From contig CP071065.1 in NCBI GenBank assembly GCA_017164015.1, forward strand, positions 1,636,001-1,700,000: DNA of 64,000 nt. The letters are read 5' to 3'. Under the pieces are notes generated by a model, which did no database searches, was not told the origin of the DNA, and saw only the letters and a list, made by a program, of their open reading frames with translations. Positions 54,036-63,882 of the stretch are shown here, in pieces. The position numbers and the translations under genes were made by a program. Source of the DNA: Nostoc sp. UHCC 0702 (GTDB lineage Bacteria; Cyanobacteriota; Cyanobacteriia; Cyanobacteriales; Nostocaceae). The first letter of the stretch is position 1. The number at the start of each line of letters is the position of its first letter.

Positions 54036-54066
54036 ACTTTTTTACCACAAAGACACTAAGACACGA
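54036..54066. repeat. ACACTAAGACACGAAG repeat, right side of GxxExxY gene
   Basis: CCACAAAGACACTAAGACAC, then GAAGG. Further copies: the start of the GxxExxY gene at about 54457-54483 (complement) and 54534-54560. Confidence 0.65.
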
Positions 54067-54071
54067 AGGTT

Positions 54072-54485
54072 TTAGAGAACGAGTCTTTGGATACCGTCTT
54101 TGATGAGGGGGACATTGAAGTTGATTAGTAGACCAACACGATAACCAGAAAGTTTTAGATAGGTCAAAAGCTGAGCTTTATGAACTGGAATTATTGCTTC
54201 CACTGCCTTTAGTTCTACAATTACAGATTTTTTAACTAGTAAATCTAATCGAAAGTTAGCATTCAAACGAATATTATCGTAAAAGACTGGTAACTCAACT
54301 TGTGCAGCTACATCTAATCCTCGCTGCTTCAATTCGTAAATCAGACAAACTTCATAAACACTCTCTAGTAATCCTGGCCCTAGCTGAGAATGTACAGCAA
54401 ATGCAGCATCAACAATCTGTTTAGCTACCTGATTAACTTGTTCAGAGATTGGTTCCCTTTGTGTCTTCGTGTCTTTGTGGTTCAT
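54072..54485 (-). CDS. GxxExxY protein (PD-(D/E)XK-like)
   Basis: 137 aa. VNQVAKQIVDAAFAVHSQLG precedes the signature GPGLLESVYEVCL. FRLDLLVKKSVIVELKAVE supplies the Asp and the ExK of a nuclease-like core; GYRVGLLINFNVPLIKDGI is the usual C-terminus. The first nine residues (NHKDTKTQR) are encoded by the ACAAAGACACGAAG repeat, so the gene start has been built from repeat DNA. A later start would remove a non-conserved leader. Function unknown; such genes are often repeat-associated. Confidence 0.85.
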   Translation of the reverse strand: MNHKDTKTQREPISEQVNQVAKQIVDAAFAVHSQLGPGLLESVYEVCLIYELKQRGLDVAAQVELPVFYDNIRLNANFRLDLLVKKSVIVELKAVEAIIPVHKAQLLTYLKLSGYRVGLLINFNVPLIKDGIQRLVL

Positions 54486-54533
54486 ATATTAAGTCTGAAT
54501 ACCTAGTGTTAAGATACCCAGAGGATCTATGAA

Positions 54534-54560
54534 AACCACTAAGACACTAAGACACAAAGA
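54534..54560. repeat. ACACTAAGACACAAAG repeat, upstream of GxxExxY gene
   Basis: CCACTAAGACACTAAGACAC, then AAAG, in the same orientation as the copy at 54036, so the gene is bracketed. Confidence 0.65.
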
Positions 54561-54563
54561 AGA

Positions 54564-56315
54564 TTAGCTTATTTTTTGGCGGCGGTGGTTAGCGGCTTGC
54601 AATAACAGCGATTCGGCAAAAGCGATCGCTTCATTTGCAGATTTACCTCCAGCTAATTGTGCTAGTTCTTCCCGACGCGTGTTTAAATCTTCTAAATTAG
54701 TAACTCGCACAACGGTGCGCTGTTCGGCGTTACCATTGTCGGCTTTTTTACCTTTGCTTTGGGTAATAATTTGCTTATCCACGCGGAAATGGCGGTCGGC
54801 CATGGCAGCTACTAAGGGCTGGTGGGTGACACATAATACTTGATTTTTTTGACTTAGCTGGTGTAATTTTTCCGCGATCGCTTGGGCGACTCTTCCAGAA
54901 ACCCCCACATCTATTTCATCAAATACCAGTGTTTCAGGTGCATCTGACTGAGAAAAACAAGCTTTTAGCGCTAGTAAAAAGCGGCTCATTTCTCCACCAG
55001 AGGCAATCTGTATTAAAGGTTGCAGCGGTTCTCCGGGGTTAGGACTAAACATAAAAGTAATTTTGTCTGCACCTAGGGCGGTTGGGGCAGTGGGTACGAT
55101 TTCAACTTGAAACTGTACCTTTTCCATAGCCAAGGGCTTGAGTTCTGATATCAAGCGGGATTCTAAATTAGCAGCAGCTTGACGCCGCAGTTGAGTTAAC
55201 TTTTGACAAGTTTGAGTAAGTTTGTTAAAGTACGTTTTTTCTTGCTGTTCGAGATTTTCTATAGATTGTTCGTTGTCGTTGAGTTGTGCTAATTCTGCCT
55301 GGATGCGTTGATAGTAAGCGATCGCTTCATTTAGTGTCGGCCCGTACTTGCGGCAAATTTGCTTAAGATCCCGAATCCGTTCTTCTACTTCTTCTAAACG
55401 TTGGGGATCGGCTTCTAAACTGTCGCCGTATGCATTAATCTGCCGTCCCACTTCCACCACTGCTGTTTGCGCGTCTCTCACCAAGTCCAGCAGCGTTTGC
55501 AGTTGGGCGTCATATTCCACCATATCATTTAATGTCGCCTCGCTGTCTGCCAACAAGTCCGCTGCGGCTGGGGTTTCATCATCATTTTGATACAAAGCCT
55601 GATAGACTTTGTAACTCATCTGTTGCAAATCGACGACATGATTCAAACGTTCCCGTTCTTGTAGTATTTGTTCTAATTCTTGGGGATCGTCGAGGTTGGC
55701 TGCTGACAATTCTTGCACTTGATAAGTGAGCAAGTCGAGTTGTTGCAGACGTTCTCGTTCTGATGTCCGACGCTTTTCTAGTGTAAGATGGGCTTGTTGA
55801 TAGGCACTAAAAGCAGCGCCAATCAGTTGACGCTGTTGCATGAGGGAGTCGCCGCCATAGACATCCAACCATTCGCGGATTTGGGCAGACTGTCCCACTT
55901 GTACAGTTTGACCTTGGGCAGTGATTTCCACCAAGCGATCGCGCAGTTCTCCCATAATCTGCCGATTTACCAACACTCCGTTCACCCGCGATCGACTGCG
56001 GATATTACTAGCAGTAGCTGTAATTTCTCGACTGATGACTACGGTGTGATCATCGATTAAATCAATTTCTTGTTCACTCAACCAAGCGGCTAAGGAGGGA
56101 CTATAAGTAAAAGTACCTTCTACTAAAGTTCTACTTGTCCCAGTACGAATGACTCGGCTTGAGACTTTCCCGCCTAAAACAGCATCAATGGCATCCAGGA
56201 TAATCGATTTCCCTGCGCCGGTTTCACCTGTCAAGACATTCAGTCCAGCACCAAATTCCAACTCTAGTTGGTCAATCAGGGCAAAGTTTTCAATTCGCAG
56301 GCAAAGCAACATCAA
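54564..56315 (-). CDS. recN: DNA repair protein RecN
   Basis: 583 aa SMC-like repair ATPase acting on double-strand breaks. MLLCLRIENFALIDQLELEF, Walker A LTGETGAGKSIILDAI, long coiled-coil centre (about 170-370), signature IASGGEMSRFLLALK, Walker B LVFDEIDVGVSGRVAQAIAE and H-loop CVTHQPLVAAMADRHF. Length is normal. No LexA-type site was recognised upstream. Downstream is the repeat-bracketed GxxExxY gene. Confidence 0.95.
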   Translation of the reverse strand: MMLLCLRIENFALIDQLELEFGAGLNVLTGETGAGKSIILDAIDAVLGGKVSSRVIRTGTSRTLVEGTFTYSPSLAAWLSEQEIDLIDDHTVVISREITATASNIRSRSRVNGVLVNRQIMGELRDRLVEITAQGQTVQVGQSAQIREWLDVYGGDSLMQQRQLIGAAFSAYQQAHLTLEKRRTSERERLQQLDLLTYQVQELSAANLDDPQELEQILQERERLNHVVDLQQMSYKVYQALYQNDDETPAAADLLADSEATLNDMVEYDAQLQTLLDLVRDAQTAVVEVGRQINAYGDSLEADPQRLEEVEERIRDLKQICRKYGPTLNEAIAYYQRIQAELAQLNDNEQSIENLEQQEKTYFNKLTQTCQKLTQLRRQAAANLESRLISELKPLAMEKVQFQVEIVPTAPTALGADKITFMFSPNPGEPLQPLIQIASGGEMSRFLLALKACFSQSDAPETLVFDEIDVGVSGRVAQAIAEKLHQLSQKNQVLCVTHQPLVAAMADRHFRVDKQIITQSKGKKADNGNAEQRTVVRVTNLEDLNTRREELAQLAGGKSANEAIAFAESLLLQAANHRRQKIS

Positions 56316-56399
56316 GCCAAATTCTCCTTGAGTAGTGCGCCCGTGCTGAGTAGAAAGAAAATTCCGAGTTAGTCGCGTCTGCGGCGCTGTCTAAAACTC

Positions 56400-56505
56400 A
56401 GCAACGCCACATGCTTCAACGGGGGGAACCCCCCTTCGGGTTCGGCAGTTCCTCCACTTGGGGAGACCCCAAGACCGGACTGCCTCACCGCAACGCAGTG
56501 GTTCC
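56400..56505. repeat. Dispersed GGTTCGGCAGTTCC repeat, copy 3
   Basis: GGGTTCGGCAGTTCCTCC, TGGGGAGACCCCAAGACCGG and ACTGCCTCACCGCAACGCAG. A copy of the family at 1222 and 21003. The ORFs around 56391-56663 are repeat translations. Confidence 0.6.
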
Positions 56506-56689
56506 TCAACACTTAGAAAAGCACCAATACCTACTACTATTAAACTAGTAAGCCCATTTAAGTGTAGCAAACCTGTTAATAACCTCTGTACCTTTGGAAA
56601 TGCTAAATATTCTGACTGCTTGAGGATGTCGGACTGTAAACATATTGTTACAATACTTAACAAGATTCATCCAACTAGTGGCTTTCTTC

Positions 56690-58750
56690 ATGATTGTTAA
56701 GACACTTCCCCCAACTCCCGAATTGATTGAAGGCGAACCACAGGTTACTGAAGTAGTGCCAGAAAATGGTATACAAACCTCGGTTGTGCGTAGACCTAGC
56801 CCCTCGCAGATATCGCCAAAACTCTCAGCAAACCAAAAACAGCAGACACTGGCAGTAAAAGCCGAGTTTGAGACAATACGCTACAATGCCTTAGAGATAG
56901 CAGCCCATTACCAAAAAAGACCCCTGCAAGTTGTGTGGCGGATTTTTGCAGTTTTGGGGCCGACTCTATCCTTTGTTTTGGGGTTGTGGTGGGACAGCCG
57001 CCGGGGAATTGTCGTTAAAAATGAGCGTCGTCGAGCCATTCAGCTACGAGAATTACTCACACAATTGGGGCCAGCTTACATCAAAATTGGACAAGCTTTA
57101 TCCACTAGACCGGATTTGGTTCCTCCTGTATATCTAGAAGAATTAACTAGGCTACAAGACCAGCTACCAGCTTTTGCGAACGAAATTGCTTACCAGTTTA
57201 TTGAAGAAGAATTAGGCGCACCACAACAAGAGATTTACGTTGAACTCTCACAAGAGCCAATTGCCGCTGCTTCCTTGGGGCAAGTCTACAAGGGTAAACT
57301 TAATACTGGTGAAGAAGTCGCCGTTAAAGTCCAACGCCCCGACTTGAGGGAACGAATTACCATTGACTTGTACATCTTGCGCCGCCTTGCGGGTTGGGTA
57401 CAGAAAAGGGTCAAACGGGTGCGGAGTGACTTAGTTGGGATTCTTGATGAACTAGGCGATCGCATTTTTGAAGAAATGGATTACATCCACGAAGGAGAAA
57501 ATGCCGAGCGCTTTTTCCAGTTATATGGTCATCTCAAAGACGTTTACGTACCGAAAATTTACTGGGAATACACTAATCGTCGCGTCTTGACGATGGAGTG
57601 GATTAATGGAACAAAATTAACCCAGACAAAAGAAATTAGCGATCAAGGTATAGATGCCCGTTATTTAATTGAAGTGGGTGTACAGTGTTCCTTGCGTCAG
57701 TTGTTAGAACATGGATTTTTCCATGCTGACCCCCACCCAGGAAACTTGTTAGCCACAACCGATGGTAAATTGGCTTATCTCGATTTTGGGATGATGAGTG
57801 AGATTAAGCCAGCCCAGCGTTATGGTTTAATTGAAGCGATCGTTCACGTTGTGAACCGCGACTTTGAAGGTTTAGCTAACGACTACGTAAAACTAGATTT
57901 CTTATCACCAGAAACAGATTTAACTCCGATTATTCCAGCTTTTGCTAGAGTGTTTGCTGATGCCCAAGGTGCTAGTGTTGCTGAACTCAATATCAAAAGC
58001 ATCACCGACGAATTATCAGCTTTGATGTATGAGTATCCTTTCCGCGTACCTCCCTATTACGCTTTGATTATTCGCTCCCTCGTGACCTTGGAAGGCATTG
58101 CTATTTATATAGATCCTAACTTCAAAGTCCTCAACGAAGCTTATCCTTATGTTGCTAAACGCTTGTTAACTGACCCATCAACAGAATTAAGAACATCACT
58201 ACAAGATTTGTTGTTTAAAGAAGGTAAATTCCGTTGGAATCGTCTAGAAAATTTATTACGCAATGCCCGCAAAAATCAAGATTATGACTTCAATTTGGTG
58301 CTAAATCAAGGGCTGGACTTTCTATCTTCTGAACGCGGTGCTTTCATTCGTGACAAGCTAGTAGATGAATTTGTTAACGGACTCAATGCTTTAGGTAAAA
58401 ATGTTTTGCATAACTTCACCTTCCTGCTGCGAGAGAGGGTAGGCTTAACAGCAATCAACGAAACTCCAGCGGCGACAGATGAACAACAACAAACTTTAGA
58501 GCATATCAAACGGATTTTAAATATTTTGCGAGAAACTCGTGGCTTTGATCCAATACAACTTGCTCCCCAACTCAGTCAGTTATTGGTAAATCCAGGTGTA
58601 CAACGTTTGGGTCAGCAAGTTACTAACCGCTTGGTGCAAAAGGCCATAGCACACTTGATTCGCCAATTGTTGGCAGCGGAAGAAGTTAATAGCAATCAAG
58701 ATAGCAACTTAGATCAGCCTGCAACTAAATTTTTGTCTACAACAGTGTAG
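56690..58750 (+). CDS. ABC1/UbiB-family atypical kinase
   Basis: 686 aa. Kinase-like blocks: AAASLGQVYKGKL (Ala-rich nucleotide loop), VAVKVQRPDLRERI (Lys), VLTMEWINGTKL, HADPHPGNLLAT (catalytic) and YLDFGMMSEI (DFG). The KxGQ helix typical of the family is IKIGQALSTRPDLVP. C-terminal part is helical. In cyanobacteria these act on prenyl-quinone metabolism or stress, function of this member not known. The frame opens at a TTG (56645) but ATG 56690 is more likely. Confidence 0.92.
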   Translation: MIVKTLPPTPELIEGEPQVTEVVPENGIQTSVVRRPSPSQISPKLSANQKQQTLAVKAEFETIRYNALEIAAHYQKRPLQVVWRIFAVLGPTLSFVLGLWWDSRRGIVVKNERRRAIQLRELLTQLGPAYIKIGQALSTRPDLVPPVYLEELTRLQDQLPAFANEIAYQFIEEELGAPQQEIYVELSQEPIAAASLGQVYKGKLNTGEEVAVKVQRPDLRERITIDLYILRRLAGWVQKRVKRVRSDLVGILDELGDRIFEEMDYIHEGENAERFFQLYGHLKDVYVPKIYWEYTNRRVLTMEWINGTKLTQTKEISDQGIDARYLIEVGVQCSLRQLLEHGFFHADPHPGNLLATTDGKLAYLDFGMMSEIKPAQRYGLIEAIVHVVNRDFEGLANDYVKLDFLSPETDLTPIIPAFARVFADAQGASVAELNIKSITDELSALMYEYPFRVPPYYALIIRSLVTLEGIAIYIDPNFKVLNEAYPYVAKRLLTDPSTELRTSLQDLLFKEGKFRWNRLENLLRNARKNQDYDFNLVLNQGLDFLSSERGAFIRDKLVDEFVNGLNALGKNVLHNFTFLLRERVGLTAINETPAATDEQQQTLEHIKRILNILRETRGFDPIQLAPQLSQLLVNPGVQRLGQQVTNRLVQKAIAHLIRQLLAAEEVNSNQDSNLDQPATKFLSTTV

Positions 58751-58764
58751 AAAATTTCAAATTA

Positions 58765-58805
58765 AAAATGCAAAATTAAAGATGATTTTTTTAATTTTGC
58801 ATTTT
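58765..58805. terminator. Long A/T hairpin after the UbiB gene
   Basis: AAAATGCAAAATTAAA pairs perfectly with TTTAATTTTGCATTTT across about 9 bases. Confidence 0.7.
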
Positions 58806-58936
58806 ACCAGACCAGCACTTATATTTTGCAAAAATTAATCTTTTTCAATGAAACTATGTTAGGAAAATTTTACTTTTCCGGATGAACAAAAATACAACTG
58901 AATAAAGTTTTATATTGAGTCTCCCTGATAAAACTT

Positions 58937-59266
58937 ATGGAATTGCCTCAACGCGTATCAATTCGTTACAAAGATACATCCTACAACGTGAATGAGATAC
59001 GCTTGAAAACTTTTCGACTGACGCTGCAAATATGGGAAGAACAAACTAAACCAAGAAAAACAGAACTTTATGAATTTATCTCAACTTGCTTAAAACAGGT
59101 TGATCGCCAAGATCGTTTTATGTTTTCTCTATTATTTGTAGAATTAACAGACCTAATACGTAATTCTTCCCTAGAGAGAGGAATGAGAGAGGTTCTGATT
59201 AAAACAGCTTTTAGGGAGTTTGCTTGCGCTGTAACAGACTTTGAAGATACTGCCAAAAAAGATTAG
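58937..59266 (+). CDS. Conserved hypothetical helical protein
   Basis: 109 aa, not recognised. MELPQRVSIRYKDTSYNVNE, then LKTFRLTLQIWEEQ, YEFISTCLKQVDRQDRFMF, SLLFVELTDLIRN and AFREFACAVTDFED: a compact all-helical, soluble protein with a mixed-charge surface. Composition and third-position choice look like its neighbours. Monocistronic between the UbiB gene and the converging next gene. Confidence 0.6.
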   Translation: MELPQRVSIRYKDTSYNVNEIRLKTFRLTLQIWEEQTKPRKTELYEFISTCLKQVDRQDRFMFSLLFVELTDLIRNSSLERGMREVLIKTAFREFACAVTDFEDTAKKD

Positions 59267-59404
59267 ACTAGTCTGAAATATAAAAAAGTTGCATATACAA
59301 TCATGTTAGCTGATGACAGATGACTGATGACTGTCATATTTTAGCTTGGTATTAGATGTGTGATTTGGAGAACAGGATAAAGCAGCTTTTTGAACTATTA
59401 CGAA

Positions 59405-59845
59405 TTAGCAGCCTTCATCATCTCTTTTGTAACCATTTTTGTCGCGTTTGATACTTTCTTCTAAAGCTTGAATTTGTTCACGACGGGCTTCTAATTCTAG
59501 GGAACGACGCGCTAAATCTTGGTTTTGCAATGTCAGGGATTGCCGCCACTGTTCGGCTCGCTCTACTTCCTGCTGAATCACATCTGGGGTAATGCCAGTG
59601 GTAAGATAGAGTTGTACCAAATTTAGTACCCAGTCGGTGGCTTCTTCTAGCTTTTCGATGTCGCCTGTGGGAGAAAGCTCAACTAAAACCAGCAATTTTT
59701 CACTCATAGTGTTTCCTTTTCCCAGCAGAATGAAAGCTTCTTCCGGGATCATCGCCCAAATGTCATTGGCTTCTTTGCGTGCCAATAAACGTAACTGGTA
59801 CTGCTCTAAAAATTCATTTTTACGTACCTGGGCTAGATATAACAT
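59405..59845 (-). CDS. Conserved hypothetical protein with C-terminal coiled coil
   Basis: 146 aa, no family name I can give. The first two thirds (YLAQVRKNEFLEQYQLRLLA, MIPEEAFILLGKGN, LLVLVELSPTGDIEKLEEAT) look like a small alpha/beta domain; residues about 100-140 (VERAEQWRQSLTLQNQDLAR, SLELEARREQIQALEESIKR) form a coiled coil, so oligomerisation is likely. Ends with a charged tail KRDDEGC. A structured gap separates it from valS upstream. Confidence 0.7.
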   Translation of the reverse strand: MLYLAQVRKNEFLEQYQLRLLARKEANDIWAMIPEEAFILLGKGNTMSEKLLVLVELSPTGDIEKLEEATDWVLNLVQLYLTTGITPDVIQQEVERAEQWRQSLTLQNQDLARRSLELEARREQIQALEESIKRDKNGYKRDDEGC

Positions 59846-59921
59846 GATCGTGGCTATGCTCCGATATTCAAGTTAAATTTTAAAAATGTTTTTTAATTTT
59901 TAAGAGTTATGAATGGGTTAA

Positions 59922-59979
59922 GGGTAATTGGGAAAGTTAGATGTTTTTTGTTTTGTTGATAACTTTCCCATTACCCATT
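59922..59979. terminator. Inverted repeat between valS and the coiled-coil protein
   Basis: TGGGAAAGTTA and TAACTTTCCCA, extended by GGGTAAT/ATTACCC, around a T-rich loop. It lies about 30 bases after the valS stop on the minus strand, a plausible terminator. Confidence 0.6.
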
Positions 59980-60008
59980 GCAGCTATACTAAACCATGCA
60001 GGCGGTAC

Positions 60009-63000
60009 CTAAAGCAACGTCTGAAGGCGATCGCGCAAAATTTCGGCTTGTTTTTCAGCCTCTGCTAAACTATCCCGTGCTGCTTGCACTACGTCAGCAG
60101 GTGCTTGTTCCACGAACTTAGGATTGCTTAATCTACCACGTAGGGCATTAATTTCTGCTTCTACCTTCGTGAGTTGTTTTTGCAGTTTGGCAGCTAGTTT
60201 TTCGACATCTACAACTCCACCAGTTAAGGGAATTACTACTTGTACTGTACCAATTACACCAGCGATCGCTTTTTCTGGTGCTTGTGGCTGTTGTGATTCT
60301 ATCTGAGGTAATTCCCTATTAGGTAATCGCTGGGACAATTTTACCCATAACTTCACTCTTGCCTTAGCAGTGATTAAATTTTGGGTTATGAACCAAGTAG
60401 CATAAGCAAAACCAACTATTTCAAAGAAATCTCTGACGATGGGAATGTCATCAATGGCATCTTCCACAGCCAAAGCTAACCTCAAAAAGACAATTCCCAG
60501 GATAATCAAGCCAACTGTCTGCAAAGCCTTTTGAGGCTTTTTCGTTGCAACCGTTTGCTGTTTTTGTTCAGCAGTAATGCTTAAAGTCTCCACCTTGGCT
60601 AAATCTTGAATATAAGATTGTCCAGCCGTGAGGATTTCTTGTTCTTGTGGGTTTGCAGTTTGCAAATTTGCAGTGACTTTTGCCCCTGGTTTAATATCTG
60701 CCTCAGCGCGTAAATTACGAATTGTGCGGATAGTCCCAATTAGCAGTTCAAACTGTTCTTCCAAAGCTGGATTGATCAAGTTGATATCTGGTTGAGGATA
60801 AGGTTGCAAGGATAAAGTTTGCAAAGAATCTGCTGGTTGTTGAGTGAGAGTCTGCCAAATCTCCTCAGTAATATGGGGCATAAAGGGATGAAGTAATTTT
60901 AAAATCCCTTCCAATACGTAGGCGAGGATTTGCTGGGCGATTCGTCGTGATGCTGGGTCGGCATTTGGCTGGAGGCGAGATTTGACAAGTTCAATATACC
61001 AGTCGCAAAAATCACCCCAAATAAACTCATACAGCCCCTTAGCGGCTTCCCCCAAACCGTAATTATCGATGTAATGGTTAGTTTGTTTAACAACTTGATG
61101 GTAGCGGGAAAGAATCCAGCGATCGCTTAATTCTAGGGATTGGGGATTGGGTATTGGGGATTGGGAAGAATTTTTCCCAGTCGCCAGTCCCAAGTCCCCA
61201 GTCCCCAAACCATCCAAATTGATCATTACAAAGCGGGCGGCATTCCACAACTTATTGGCAAAGTTGCGCGAGGCTTCCACCGATGGGGACTCATCTTTTT
61301 TGCGATCGTATTCTAAGCGGATATCTTGACCAGCACCAGCCACTTCCTTAACCAAGGTGTAGCGGAGGGCATCAGTACCATATTTGTCAATTAATAACAG
61401 CGGGTCAATGCCATTACCTTTGGTCTTAGACATCTTCTGGCCTTTTTCATCCAGCACTAACCCGTGGATGTAAACATCGCGAAATGGCATTTTTCCAGTA
61501 AAATGTCCGGCCATCATGGTCATTCTGGCAACCCAGAAAAAGATGATATCAAAGCCAGTGACTAGTGTAGTGGTGGGGTAATAAGTCGTTAAATCTTGAG
61601 TTTGTTCCGGCCAGCCCAAAGTAGAAAATGGCCACAGTCCAGAAGAAAACCAGGTATCTAATACATCCGGGTCTTGTTCTAGCTGGACATTTTCACCAAA
61701 TTGTGCTTTGGCTTTTTCCCAAGCTTCATCGGTTGATTTGGCTACCACAAACGGAGTGTTATCAGTAATTTCACCATTAGTTTCACTGACAGCATACCAA
61801 GCCGGAATTTGATGACCCCACCAAAGTTGCCGAGATATACACCAATCTTTGAGTTTAACTAACCAGTCACGGTAGACTTTTGTCCAGCGTTGGGGGACAA
61901 ACTCAGGGGAACTTTTGGCATCAAGGAATTCTAGCGCCCTATCTGCTAGCGGGCGAATTTTCACAAACCATTGAGTAGAGAGGAGGGGTTCAATGGGGAC
62001 TTTACCGCGATCGCTGTAAGGAACGGTATGCTTATAATCTTCTATCTTCACCAAAAGGCCATCAGCTTCTAAGCGAGAAACCACATTATTTCTAGCGACA
62101 AAGCGGTCTTGTCCTTCAAACTCCCCAGCATTGGCGTTGAGAGTGCCATCCTTATTAAGAATGTTGATAAACGGCAGATTGTGACGTTTACCCATTTCAA
62201 AATCATTCGGGTCATGGGCTGGAGTCACCTTCACCGAACCAGTACCGAAAGTGGGGTCAACATACTCATCACCAATGATGGGAATTTCCCGATTGATAAT
62301 TGGTAGAGTTAGCGTCTTGCCAATTAAATGCTGATATCTCTCATCATTAGGATTAACTGCTACAGCAGTATCACCCAGCATTGTTTCTGGTCGAGTCGTC
62401 GCCACCTCCACATAACCAGAACCATCGGTGAGGGGATAACGGAAGTGCCAAAGATTGCCATCAACTTCTTGGTTTTCTACCTCCACATCAGACACCGCCG
62501 ACTGCGAAGCCGGACACCAGTTCACAAGATACTCGCCACGATAAATTAACCCTTCCTCATAGAGGCTAACAAAAGCTGACAAAACAGCTTTCGATAAGCC
62601 TTCATCCATCGTAAACCTTTCCCGCGACCAATCTACCGAAACGCCCAAGCGTCGCAACTGGTTGACAATCGTTCCCTCAGAATTTGCCTTCCATTGCCTA
62701 GCGCGTTCAAGGAATTGTTCGCGTCCCAATTCATAGCGAGTTTTACCTTCTGTCTTCAGTTGCTTTTCTAGCATCGTGTGGACGGCGATGCTAGCGTGGT
62801 CAGTTCCGGGTAGCCACAGGGTATTGCGTCCTTTCATGCGATGGTAGCGCACAAGCACATCAATCAACGCACTCTCAAAGGCGTGACCCATGTGCAAACT
62901 GCCGGTGACATTGGGAGGCGGAATTACGATGCAGTAAGGTTCGCCGCCTTGGTTCGGGTCAGCTTTGTAAAGTTGATTTTCTTCCCAGAATTTTTGCCAC

Positions 63001-63059
63001 TTAGCTTCAGTGGAAAAAGGATCGTAGAGACTAGGAAGATTCGGAATGGTTGCGGTCAT
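60009..63059 (-). CDS. valS: Valyl-tRNA synthetase with inserted CAAD membrane domain
   Basis: 1016 aa class I synthetase. [20 protein letters not shown] (HIGH as HMGH), editing-domain [18 protein letters not shown], and [12 protein letters not shown] (KMSKS). Residues about 840-910 are a CAAD domain with two membrane helices around [15 protein letters not shown], placed before the C-terminal coiled coil ([20 protein letters not shown]), which would anchor the enzyme to thylakoid membranes. Residues about 615-642 ([20 protein letters not shown]) are encoded by CCCCAAT/CCCCAGT heptamers kept in frame. Start ATG 63059 fits the [15 protein letters not shown] beginning. Confidence 0.96.
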   Translation of the reverse strand: MTATIPNLPSLYDPFSTEAKWQKFWEENQLYKADPNQGGEPYCIVIPPPNVTGSLHMGHAFESALIDVLVRYHRMKGRNTLWLPGTDHASIAVHTMLEKQLKTEGKTRYELGREQFLERARQWKANSEGTIVNQLRRLGVSVDWSRERFTMDEGLSKAVLSAFVSLYEEGLIYRGEYLVNWCPASQSAVSDVEVENQEVDGNLWHFRYPLTDGSGYVEVATTRPETMLGDTAVAVNPNDERYQHLIGKTLTLPIINREIPIIGDEYVDPTFGTGSVKVTPAHDPNDFEMGKRHNLPFINILNKDGTLNANAGEFEGQDRFVARNNVVSRLEADGLLVKIEDYKHTVPYSDRGKVPIEPLLSTQWFVKIRPLADRALEFLDAKSSPEFVPQRWTKVYRDWLVKLKDWCISRQLWWGHQIPAWYAVSETNGEITDNTPFVVAKSTDEAWEKAKAQFGENVQLEQDPDVLDTWFSSGLWPFSTLGWPEQTQDLTTYYPTTTLVTGFDIIFFWVARMTMMAGHFTGKMPFRDVYIHGLVLDEKGQKMSKTKGNGIDPLLLIDKYGTDALRYTLVKEVAGAGQDIRLEYDRKKDESPSVEASRNFANKLWNAARFVMINLDGLGTGDLGLATGKNSSQSPIPNPQSLELSDRWILSRYHQVVKQTNHYIDNYGLGEAAKGLYEFIWGDFCDWYIELVKSRLQPNADPASRRIAQQILAYVLEGILKLLHPFMPHITEEIWQTLTQQPADSLQTLSLQPYPQPDINLINPALEEQFELLIGTIRTIRNLRAEADIKPGAKVTANLQTANPQEQEILTAGQSYIQDLAKVETLSITAEQKQQTVATKKPQKALQTVGLIILGIVFLRLALAVEDAIDDIPIVRDFFEIVGFAYATWFITQNLITAKARVKLWVKLSQRLPNRELPQIESQQPQAPEKAIAGVIGTVQVVIPLTGGVVDVEKLAAKLQKQLTKVEAEINALRGRLSNPKFVEQAPADVVQAARDSLAEAEKQAEILRDRLQTLL

Positions 63060-63120
63060 GCTGGGAAAACTAACTGTGGAAGGACTTTAATAAATTTTGC
63101 CACAGGGTTGGAGAGGGTTT

Positions 63121-63165
63121 AATGGAAACGAACCGCCAAGACGCAAAGAACGCCAAGAAAAGGGA
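63121..63165. repeat. CCGCCAAGACGCAAAGAACG repeat
   Basis: A unit of the same general type as the ACAAAGACACGAAG repeats near 54 kb, in the valS leader. Elsewhere in 63060-63596 I find no gene. Confidence 0.5.
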
Positions 63166-63596
63166 GCCAAGTCAGGAGATCGATAAACTCGCCTATACTG
63201 TCATCAGGACAGCAATTGAGGTATAGCAGGGGACTGGGGACTGGGTGAAAAGTCTTTTTGTGTCTAGGTTTTATCATCTGTTGATGTCCTAACCACCAAG
63301 GCTTGTGCTATACATCAGATGTTGAGGCCTGGGCTCAAATACCTTTGTGGTCTGAGTTAAACATGATTTTTTCTGAATGCAAATATTGCTTACAAAATTA
63401 TTGATAATAATAATTAAATAAAGATTGGGAGTAGTAGGCGAACGTTGGTTGTCTGCTACCTCCACGACAGGATTATCATTCTTATGCAGATTTATTTATC
63501 TTAAAAGATATATTGACAAAATTCACTTACTTTGCACCTTTTTCCAAATGTCCGTCATCTAACAAAATTGCATTGCTGCCAATAATCATAGCAATA

Positions 63597-63632
63597 ACAA
63601 AAGCCTCCCTAACTAAGCAAGGAAGGCTTTTG
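63597..63632 (-). terminator. Intrinsic terminator of the rRNA operon
   Basis: On the minus strand CCAAAAGCCTTCCTTG...AGGGAGGCTTTTG: about an 11-bp stem with one mismatch, T-rich flank, about 20 bases after 5S. Confidence 0.8.
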
Positions 63633-63651
63633 GATTGGAGAAAAAAATAAA

Positions 63652-63769
63652 CCTGGCACAGAGCTATTTTGGCATAGGGCAACCCCTAGACTATCGTGGC
63701 CGCAGCAGCGTTTCACCTCTGAGTTCGGGAAGGTATCAGCGTGGTTCCACCGCGCAATCAGCACCAGGA
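63652..63769 (-). rRNA. rrf: 5S ribosomal RNA
   Basis: 118 bases: minus strand begins TCCTGGTGCTGATTGCG and includes TGGAACCACGCTGATACC, the CCCGAACTCAG loop and the TAGTCTAGGGG part, with CCTGG/CCAGG closing the ends. Placement after 23S is standard. Confidence 0.95.
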
Positions 63770-63882
63770 AAGAGTGTAATTACTAATTCGTAATTCGTAA
63801 TTAAAGAATCAAGAAACTACGAACTTGACAGTAACCCAGAAGACTGCAAGCAACGCGAAATAAATGATAGCGATTGTTGAGT

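Noticed and set aside
56391..56663. 90-residue ORF between recN and the UbiB gene
   Set aside because: Most of it is the dispersed GGTTCGG repeat read on the minus strand.
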